Shown here piece by piece: positions 37,756 through 45,767 of a DNA stretch of 48,075 bases. The position numbers and the translations under genes are program-made. A model generated the notes under the pieces. The model saw only the letters and a list, made by a program, of their open reading frames with translations. It searched no databases and was not told the DNA's origin. This DNA comes from Thermodesulfobacteriota bacterium (lineage in GTDB: Bacteria > Desulfobacterota > Anaeroferrophillalia > Anaeroferrophillales > Tharpellaceae), in the NCBI GenBank assembly GCA_024762675.1, contig JANTGZ010000008.1, positions 1 to 48,075 on the forward strand, written 5' to 3'. The number at the start of each line of letters is the position of its first letter. Within the stretch, counting starts at the first letter, position 1.

Positions 37756-40434
37756 TTAAACAGCTTTTTCCACCTTAACAGCACAAACCTTGTACTCCGG
37801 TATTTTCGCGACCGGGTCAAGAACTGCATTGGTCAGACGATTTACCGCAACTTCATGGAAGTGAAAGGGGACAAAAACCAAGCCGGCTGCAGGTCGGTCA
37901 CTCAACCACGCTTTTACTTCTATGCTGCCCCGCCGTGAACTGATACTCAGCAGATCGCCGTCTTCCACCCCGAGACGTGCTGCATCTTCCGGGTTTATCT
38001 CTGCCTTTATCTCAGGGTGGACTTTATTTAAGCCCTCACCTTTACGAGTCATGGTTCCGGTATGAAAATGTGAATGAACCCGACCAGTCGTCAAAATAAA
38101 GGGATATTCAGCATCGGCATTTTCGGCCGGCGGCTGATGGTCAATAGTAAAAAAGAGACCCTTTCCCCGTGAAAAGTTGCTGACATGAAGGATAGGAGTT
38201 CCGGGATGATCGGTATCAGGGCAGGGCCAGGCCAGCCCTTTTTCGGCAATCCGCTCATAGGTTATCCCGCCATAACTGGGGGTCACCTGACTTATCTCCT
38301 GCATTATCGCTTCAGCACTCTCATACTTCATCTCATAACCCATGCGGGTCGAAAGCTCGGCGATAATTTCGCGATCTTCGCGGGCTTCGCCGGGGATCGT
38401 CAAAGCTTTGCGGATACGCTGCACAACCCGTTCGGAGTTAACAAATGTACCATCTTTTTCGGCAAAAGATACCCCGGGCAGTACCACATCGGCCATCTTT
38501 GCGGTCTCAGTCATAAAGAGATCCTGGACCACAAAAAAATCGAGAGCTTCAACACAGTGCTCAATATGTGTGAGATCGGGGTCACTGACTAAAGGATTCT
38601 CACCCATTATGTACATAGCCTTGACCTTACCCTCCGCAGCAGCTGGAAACATCTCAGTCAAGACAAGTCCGGGATTGGCATCTAGAGCATCGGCTTCAAG
38701 GCCCCAAGCCTTGGCAAATTTTTCCCGTACCTCAGGAATATCAACTTTCTGATAACCGGTATAGACATTAGGCAGACCACCCATGTCACAGGCACCTTGG
38801 ACATTGTTCTGACCACGCAGAGGATTAACTCCACCGCCCTCTACTCCCATATTGCCGCAGAGCATAGCCAGGTTACCAAGGGATTTCACATTGTCGGTTC
38901 CACAACTATGCTGAGTGATACCCATGGCGTAAAGAATAGATGCCGGGCTCGCCTGACCATATAGTTTGGCAGCGGCATAAAGTTCATCTTCAGACAACCC
39001 GGTTATACCGGAGACATATTCCGGGGTATATTTTTCCAGATTTTTGGCAAAATCTTCATACCCTTCGCAACGCTCAGCGACATACTCTTGAGCCGCCCAA
39101 CCTTCTTTGATAATGATGTGCATCAAGCCATTGATCCAGGCAATATCAGTCCCCGGCTTAGGTTGCAGGTAGAGCTCGGCATAATCTACCAGATCAATGC
39201 GGCGTGGATCTATGACGAGAATTTTAGTTCCGTGCTTAAGAACCGCTTCTTTAAGATAGTTGGCAAAGATAGGATGATTTTCAGTAGTATTGGTTCCGGT
39301 TACAAGGACAGTCTCAGATTTCAGAACGTCTTTGATCGGGTTAGTCATCGCTCCACTTCCGAATGTGGCGGCCAGTCCGGCCACCGTTGAGGAGTGTCAG
39401 AGCCTGGCGCAGTGATCGACATTATTAGTCCCGATCGCAGCGCGCATAAATTTCTGAAAAAGGTAATTTTCTTCGTTACTGCAACGGGCTGAAGTCAGGC
39501 CGCCAATGGCACCGCCGCCATGTTCCGCTTTAATGGCCGAGAACTTTTCAGCTACCAAACTTAAAGCTTCATCCCAACTGGCTTCCTGAAACTCACCATT
39601 CTGTTTGATCATTGGTGTTTTCAGGCGATCATCACTGTTGATAAATTCGTAACCAAAACGCCCTTTGACACAGAGACTTCCTTGATTAACGCCAACTCCA
39701 TCTTTGGTGGTTACTGCAATAACCTGATTGTTTTGAACGTTGAGTTCGAGCTGACAACCACAACCACAATATGTACAGGTCGTCGGAACCCTGTCGATGA
39801 GCCAGGTGCGCCCTCTATAACGACTCAAGTCAGCCGTCAAGGCACCAGTTGGACAGACCTGGAGACATTCGCCACATGATTGACAAATCTCCGGATCAAC
39901 CGCAACCACCTGAGCTCCGTAGCCATCACCTTCGATACTGATGGCTCCGATCCCTTTAATCTCCTGGCAAGCAGTAACGCAGCGCAGACACATAATACAA
40001 CGATCTGGCCAATATCGAATCAACGGAGTCGCATAAAGAGAATCGCGATCTACCTTAGCAGCCGTATACTCAACTTTATCAATACCGTGTTCATAAACCA
40101 GATCCTGCAAAAGACACTCACCACCCTTGTCGCATATCGGACAATCAAGCGGATGGTTGACCAGAATCAACTTCAATGAATCCTGGCGAATCCGGGTCAG
40201 ACGATCGGAATTAGTTGTAACTTCAATACCATCCTCAACCGGAGTTGTACACGCCGCCATGGGGTGTCCAAAGCCATCGATCTCCACCACACACATACGA
40301 CATGATCCAATCGGATTCAGACGTTCATGATAACAGAGAGTCGGGATTCTGATATCGACACTTTTGGCCGCCTCAAGGATGGTCGTTCCCTGGGGGACGG
40401 TGACTTCCTTACCGTCAATCGTCAACGTGACCAT
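37756..40434 (-). CDS. Selenocysteine-containing formate dehydrogenase-like catalytic subunit with NuoG-type N-terminal Fe-S domains (SfrA/FdhA-like); read through in-frame TGA at 39397..39399 (892 aa)
   Basis: ORFs 39397..40434 and 37756..39384 are the same frame: ...NNVDHCARL-[TGA]-HSSTVAGLAATFGSGAMTNPI...; 2Fe-2S N-terminus IRIPTLCYHERLNPIGSCRMCVVEI, CxxCxxC clusters, MopB CTYCGCGCQLEL; C-terminal TGRVHSHFHTGTMTRK. Confidence 0.93.
39367..39385 (-). other. bSECIS-like hairpin downstream of the UGA in the FDH-like gene
   Basis: Minus strand TGA-CACTCCTCAAC-GGTGGCC-GGACT-GGCCGCC: 7-bp stem (one G-U), loop begins GG, 18 nt between UGA and loop. Confidence 0.8.
39397..39399 (-). other. In-frame TGA, predicted selenocysteine codon (FDH catalytic residue)
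   Basis: ARL-U-H context; Sec-His is the catalytic pair of Mo/W formate dehydrogenases. Confidence 0.92.
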
Positions 40435-40508
40435 ACTATTTTTCCCTGCCTAATAATTTTACAGAATTTAACTTATGATACATATAATATTTCAAAAGGC
40501 CTAAAAAG

Positions 40509-42461
40509 CTATACCTTAACTGTTGCAACTCGATAACAGCGCAAGCAGCGATCCGCCTCAGCCATCGCATCCTGGATTGAAAAGCCCTGCTCGACCTCGT
40601 CGTTGGTAAACTTTCTTGTATCAGGATCGAGCATCTCCAACTCTTTGCGCTCACGCCCCCCGAGAAAGCCAATATCCTCAGACTGATCGTAGACTTTAAC
40701 TTTTTTGAAGAACTTATCAAAATAATCGTCTTCACTATATTCCAAAGATCTACCATTGATCATTTTATCGATACTAAATGCTGCTGTTCGACCTCCCGCA
40801 CATGCGGTTATAAGGGCTCCAGGACCGGTTTCACAGTCACCACCGGAAAAGATCTTGGGCTCATCGCTCTGTTTGGTCAACTCATCGACAACAATCGTTT
40901 TCCAACGCGTAGTTTTAACATCTTCACGCCCTTCGAGAAGCGAAAGATCCATTGTCTGGCCGATTGCCGGCACCACAATATCACAATCAATCACAAACTC
41001 GGACCCTTCAACCGCAACCGGACGGCGACGACCACTCTCATCGGCCTCGCCAAGCTCCATACGGACACACTCAAGGCCGACAACCTTACCATTCTCAGCT
41101 ATAATCTTCACCGGATGAGTCAGATAATGAAAATTAACCTTCTCCTCTTCGGCATCATGTATTTCAACATGATCAGCTGGCATCTCATTTTTGGTCCGAC
41201 GATAGACCAGGTTGACATCCGGTTTATCGACCCTGAAGGAGCAACGCACGCAGTCGATTGCGACATTACCACCGCCGACAACCACAACTTTTTTGCCGGC
41301 CGGATAGGGATCTCGTCCCTGGTTGATATCTAACAGGTATTGTACACCTGAGATATAACCATCGTAATTTTCCTCTTCCCCTTCGACTCCCATCGTCGTT
41401 CCAAGATGGGCGCCTATGGCGATAAAAACCGCATCATTATCAGCTTCGAGCTGGGACAGTTTAATATCTTTACCGACTACGGTTTCGTAGTTAAACTTAA
41501 CCCCCATTCTTTCGATCCGATCGACCTCTTCGCGTAAGATAGGCCGGGGCAGGCGATAGTCAGGTATGCCCATAGCTGACATTCCGCCAGGCTCGTCGAA
41601 GCGTTCGTAGACGGTCACATCATGCCCCTTACGTGCGAGATGGTAGGCACAGGTCACACCACTTGGACCAGCTCCAACAATTGCTACTTTCCCGGTTTTC
41701 TCTGAAGGCTCAATCTCAAATTCGGGCTCTTTACCCTTACCAAGCTCATAATCAGCAACAAAGCGTTTGAGAAATTTGATCGAGATTGGCGCATCTAGGT
41801 TCATACGTCGACAATGCTCTTCACAAGGACGCACGCAAACCCGACCTACGACACCCGGCAAGGGTAGTTTCTCACGAATTACATCCAGAGAATCCTGAAA
41901 CCTGCCCTCTTTTATACATTCAACATAGGTTGGAATATCGAGATGAATGGGACAGGCATCCATACATGGTGCCGTCAATTTAGAATGATAAGAGCCGGCA
42001 GGAACTGCTTTTTTATCGTTGATTGCGGCTTCAAACTTCTCCGCAAAATGTTCTAAAGCATGAAGGATCGGCACCGGCCCGGACTGACCTATATTACATT
42101 TTGAAGACTCCTGGATGGATTCAGCCAAGCGGCCCAAAACCTCAAGATCCTGAGGTTTCCCTTGCCCCTGACAAATTCTTTCCAGGGTCTCGGCCATAAC
42201 CCGGGTACCAATCCGACAGAGGAAACATTTGCCACAGGATTTCTCCTGAATCTCTTTCATGTAGACCCGGCTCAAATCAACGACATCGGTCTCCGGATCA
42301 CGAATGACTAATCCGTACCAGCCCATCAGAGCTTTAACCGCTTCGTCCTGTCTGAAATATTCCGGCAGTTCAACACTGTTGACCGGCTCTAAGTCCTGGC
42401 CTTCTTTGTCGCGGTTGTCAACTACTTCACCGCCCCAGGAACTAAATAAAATCTCAGCCAT
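40509..42461 (-). CDS. SfrB/GltD-like NAD(P)H oxidoreductase with N-terminal NuoF-type 4Fe-4S domain (occupies nuoEF position; ORF track start 42479)
   Basis: KSCGKCFLCRIGTRVMAETLERI...SSKCNIGQ (NuoF C-terminal Fe-S-like), DPYD/GltD-like Fe-S helical domain, FAD GKVAIVGAGPSGVTCAYHLARKGHDVTVYE and NAD(P) KKVVVVGGGNVAIDCVRC...VYRRTKNEMPA; GGGAG SD before ATG 42461. Confidence 0.9.
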   Translation of the reverse strand: MAEILFSSWGGEVVDNRDKEGQDLEPVNSVELPEYFRQDEAVKALMGWYGLVIRDPETDVVDLSRVYMKEIQEKSCGKCFLCRIGTRVMAETLERICQGQGKPQDLEVLGRLAESIQESSKCNIGQSGPVPILHALEHFAEKFEAAINDKKAVPAGSYHSKLTAPCMDACPIHLDIPTYVECIKEGRFQDSLDVIREKLPLPGVVGRVCVRPCEEHCRRMNLDAPISIKFLKRFVADYELGKGKEPEFEIEPSEKTGKVAIVGAGPSGVTCAYHLARKGHDVTVYERFDEPGGMSAMGIPDYRLPRPILREEVDRIERMGVKFNYETVVGKDIKLSQLEADNDAVFIAIGAHLGTTMGVEGEEENYDGYISGVQYLLDINQGRDPYPAGKKVVVVGGGNVAIDCVRCSFRVDKPDVNLVYRRTKNEMPADHVEIHDAEEEKVNFHYLTHPVKIIAENGKVVGLECVRMELGEADESGRRRPVAVEGSEFVIDCDIVVPAIGQTMDLSLLEGREDVKTTRWKTIVVDELTKQSDEPKIFSGGDCETGPGALITACAGGRTAAFSIDKMINGRSLEYSEDDYFDKFFKKVKVYDQSEDIGFLGGRERKELEMLDPDTRKFTNDEVEQGFSIQDAMAEADRCLRCYRVATVKV

Positions 42462-42512
42462 TAACCGACTCCCATTCAAAAAACTCTATATAAGTTCGCT
42501 TAATACTAAAAA

Positions 42513-43694
42513 CTAACGATCGATCTCGCCCAACACAATATCAATACTCCCGATAACCGATATGGCATCTGCGAGCATATGGCCCTTCATCATCTTCTCC
42601 AGTGCGCTGACCAATATAAAACAGGGGGAGCGCACCTTCATACGGTAGGGGTTCTCAGTGCCGTCGCCAACCAAGTAAAAACCTAGTTCACCCTTTGAAC
42701 CTTCTACTGCATGATAGATCTCTCCTTCAGGTACTTCGGGCCCCTGGCACTGAATCTTAAAGCGCCGGATCAAAGCACTTATATCCTTTTCAACGTCAGC
42801 AAGGTCGGGGTTGGCAATCAAGGGATTATCAACATTAACTGGCCCTTCTGGTAAATTTTCAAGAGCTTGCTCTATTATATTCAGCGATTGTGTAAACTCT
42901 TCCATGCGTACCAGATAACGATCATAGACATCACCATTATCTCCTACCGGCACCTTAAAATCAAAATCTCCATAACTACTATAAGGCATCGCCTTACGGA
43001 CATCGTAAGCTACTCCAGAGCCTCTGAGAGAGGGTCCGGTGAGACCGTAATTGACCGCTTCTTCAGCAGATATCTTACCGATCCCCATGGTTCTTTTGCG
43101 CCAGATAATGTTGTCGGTAAGCAACGTATTGTAACCATCAACTGCAGTCGGAAACCATTTGATAAATTCGCGCAGATATTTAATGAAATTGGGAGTAATA
43201 TCCTTGGCCACGCCACCGACTCTGAGATAAGAAGGAGTCAAGCGATAACCGGAGACCTCCTCGGTCATATTCATGATCATCTCGCGATCACGGAAGGTAT
43301 AAAAGACCACCGTCATAGCCCCGATATCCAGGGCATGACTGCCGATCCAAAGATGATGCCCCATAATCCGGGCTAACTCTCCCATTATAACCCGAATATA
43401 CTGAGCTCTCTTGGGGACTTCAATACCAAGAAGCTTTTCCGCAGCGGTACAGTAACCCATGTTGCATAGGGTCGCCGCCGTATAGTCAAAACGGTCAGTC
43501 AAGGGTATGACCTGCTGGTAGTTCATGCTCTCCGCGATCTTTTCGATGCCCCGGTGCAGGTGCCCAATATGGGGCGTGACCTTGACGATTGTTTCGCCAT
43601 CAAGCTCCAGAACCAGACGCAAGACCCCGTGAGTCGCTGGATGATGCGGACCCATGTTGATGGTCAATAATTTTCCCTCAGCCATCGCTACCAA
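42513..43694 (-). CDS. nuoD: NADH-quinone oxidoreductase-type subunit D (49 kDa)
   Basis: NMGPHHPATHGVLRLVLELDGE; IGHLHRGIEKIAE; C-terminal IGSIDIVLGEIDR. Confidence 0.97.
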   Translation of the reverse strand: MVAMAEGKLLTINMGPHHPATHGVLRLVLELDGETIVKVTPHIGHLHRGIEKIAESMNYQQVIPLTDRFDYTAATLCNMGYCTAAEKLLGIEVPKRAQYIRVIMGELARIMGHHLWIGSHALDIGAMTVVFYTFRDREMIMNMTEEVSGYRLTPSYLRVGGVAKDITPNFIKYLREFIKWFPTAVDGYNTLLTDNIIWRKRTMGIGKISAEEAVNYGLTGPSLRGSGVAYDVRKAMPYSSYGDFDFKVPVGDNGDVYDRYLVRMEEFTQSLNIIEQALENLPEGPVNVDNPLIANPDLADVEKDISALIRRFKIQCQGPEVPEGEIYHAVEGSKGELGFYLVGDGTENPYRMKVRSPCFILVSALEKMMKGHMLADAISVIGSIDIVLGEIDR

Positions 43695-43744
43695 CCTCAG
43701 TATAAGTTATCTCTATTTTATCGAAAAATACTAATCTAATTAAC

Positions 43745-44248
43745 CTAAAGAACCTGAATCGTATCAGGGTTCCACTTTTCATCAAAGTCCTTCCCTCTTA
43801 AGGGAAAATCTTTACGTAGAGGATGTCCATCGAAATCATCCCACATCAGGATTCGCCGCAGGTCGGGATGATCACTGAAACCGATCCCCAGCAAATCATA
43901 GATCTCACGCTCAGGCCAGTTGGCTGATTTCCAGATATCGGTTACAGTTGGCACCTCAACATCTTCAGGAACCATGACTTTAACCAGAAGACGGCGGAAG
44001 TCGTCCATTGAATGCAAAACATAGACAACCTCAAATCGAGGCTCTCTTGGCATTTTATCAATCCCCAACACATCTGAAAGAAGGTCATAATGCAGGGTCT
44101 TATCATCATGCAGATAGAGCATGATATCATGCAATTTTTCGAGACTGACGACAATTGTCAGGTCACCCCTGAAATCAACATCCGCTACGATTGCATCGGC
44201 AAACTCACCCTGCAACTGTTCCAGCACTTTAGCATTATCCATAGTCAT
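43745..44248 (-). CDS. nuoC: NADH-quinone oxidoreductase-type subunit C (30 kDa)
   Basis: SANWPEREIYDLLGIGFSDHPDLRRILMWDDFDGHPLRKDFPL. Confidence 0.96.
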   Translation of the reverse strand: MTMDNAKVLEQLQGEFADAIVADVDFRGDLTIVVSLEKLHDIMLYLHDDKTLHYDLLSDVLGIDKMPREPRFEVVYVLHSMDDFRRLLVKVMVPEDVEVPTVTDIWKSANWPEREIYDLLGIGFSDHPDLRRILMWDDFDGHPLRKDFPLRGKDFDEKWNPDTIQVL

Positions 44249-44270
44249 GATTTAAACTCTTCCTGATCTG

Positions 44271-44801
44271 CTAACACAAACTGACAATATCAGACTTACT
44301 GCTTGAAGGCTCACTATAATCGGGCCGCGAGGTAAACTTATCCTGCATTATTTTATCCTGCAGTTTCATGATACTAGCCAGGAGAGCTTCCGGTCGCGGA
44401 GGACAGCCCGGAACATATACGTCTACGGGAATAATCTGATCGACTCCCTGAACCACCGAGTAGCTTTGAAAGATCCCACCACAAGAAGCGCAGGCTCCCA
44501 TTGCAATTACCCAACGAGGCTCAGCCATCTGTTCATAAATACGTTTCACCATGACCGACATTTTCTTGGTCAAGGTTCCGGCAACAATCATCAAGTCGGA
44601 CTGGCGCGGCGACGGTCGAAAAACCTCGGATCCGAAGCGGGCGATATCGTAGCTACTCAAACTAGTAGCCATCATCTCCAAAGCGCATCAGGCCAAACCG
44701 AAGGTACAGGGCCAGATCGAATTCTTACGCCCCCAGTTAACCAGACCTTCAAGGTTGGTAACCAGGAATCCGTCGCCCTTTAATGCACTCTCTATTCCCA
44801 T
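44271..44801 (-). CDS. nuoB: NADH-quinone oxidoreductase-type subunit B with in-frame TGA at codon 38; predicted selenoprotein NuoB (176 aa)
   Basis: Reverse-strand reading [37 protein letters not shown]-[TGA][43 protein letters not shown]...MGACASCGG...[13 protein letters not shown]; full-length NuoB except TGA replacing the first Cys of the tandem CC. Confidence 0.9.
44650..44671 (-). other. Candidate bSECIS hairpin downstream of the nuoB UGA
   Basis: Minus strand TGGCTACT-AGTTTG-AGTAGCTA: 8-bp stem (one G-U), 6-nt loop with G at loop position 2, 24 nt between UGA and loop. Confidence 0.65.
44688..44690 (-). other. In-frame TGA in nuoB, predicted selenocysteine codon
   Basis: Codon 38 of the 177-codon frame; flanked by highly conserved FGLA_CALEMMA. 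Confidence 0.75.
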
Positions 44802-45148
44802 TCCAAGGCTCCCTTTTTCCAGACATAGATATAACACACAAAGAGGATCACCATAAAAATGGCCATCTCAACAAACCCAAACAGACCCAGGCTTTTATAG
44901 TGAACCGCCCAAGGGTAGAGGAAGACACACTCCAAATCAAAAACCAGAAAGAGCAGAGCGACAACGTAATACTTGATTGGTGTCTGCACGTAGCTTGCAC
45001 CAATAGTTGTCATGCCACACTCATAAGTCTCTTTTTTTACCCGAGATTTTCGATTCGGCCCCAGAACACTGGAAAGCACTACGGCGACAACCCCAAATCC
45101 TACACCGACAATCATCATCAGCAGTACGGGTACATAATCTTGCAACAT
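44792..45148 (-). CDS. nuoA: NADH-quinone oxidoreductase-type subunit A
   Basis: [43 protein letters not shown]; 3' end overlaps nuoB start by 10 nt. Confidence 0.96.
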   Translation of the reverse strand: MLQDYVPVLLMMIVGVGFGVVAVVLSSVLGPNRKSRVKKETYECGMTTIGASYVQTPIKYYVVALLFLVFDLECVFLYPWAVHYKSLGLFGFVEMAIFMVILFVCYIYVWKKGALEWE

Positions 45149-45767
45149 ATCTCTTCACCCCTGATCGCAGCAGACTAAATACCAATTGTAACTTCTGAAT
45201 ACAATTGGATTAGCCCGAGATAATTATTATGTGAAGCTTTTTATTAAGCGCGGCTTATATACCGGCCCTCTGCACCTATGTCAAGAAAAAAAATGGCACT
45301 TTAATGTAATACAATCGACAGTTCCATGCCCATTTTAAGCTTTCCAAAAACTCTTAAAGGGGCTTCAATTTAACTCATCCGGGCACTACAAACCTTGTTT
45401 TATAAAATCCTAACGCAAAGAGACCAAAAACCACCACATCTCGGATTAACGTTTATCAATGGGAGATAAACATAAGTATACAGTATACTTCATTCTGCAT
45501 TTATTATAAATATATCTATTATAAGATATTTACTTGATTTTCAAGCACAATCCATGCTAATCGCCATCCTTCAAAAAAAACAACCGCCGGTGATATAAGC
45601 AATTTTTTTATAATAGCGTTAAACTTCTAACCAGCGTCCTTATTTATTAAAATTTATGCTTGATTTTAATTCAGTACCAAGGTTTACACTTGCACCTTTC
45701 ACGATAAAACATACTCACTCAACCATACATTCATATTAGATTACACAACAGTTAAGGAGCTTCTCTA

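Noticed and set aside
39384-39399. Nonsense mutation/pseudogenisation of nuoG giving two separate genes
   Set aside because: The frame is continuous across the TGA, the residue position is the catalytic Sec of formate dehydrogenases, and a good bSECIS hairpin follows; selenocysteine is the better explanation.
44271-44681. NuoB starting at the downstream TTG/ATG as in the ORF track
   Set aside because: That start would remove the conserved N-terminal half-motif WP.TFGLA and the cluster-N2 tandem Cys region, which is present in frame upstream right at the nuoA overlap.
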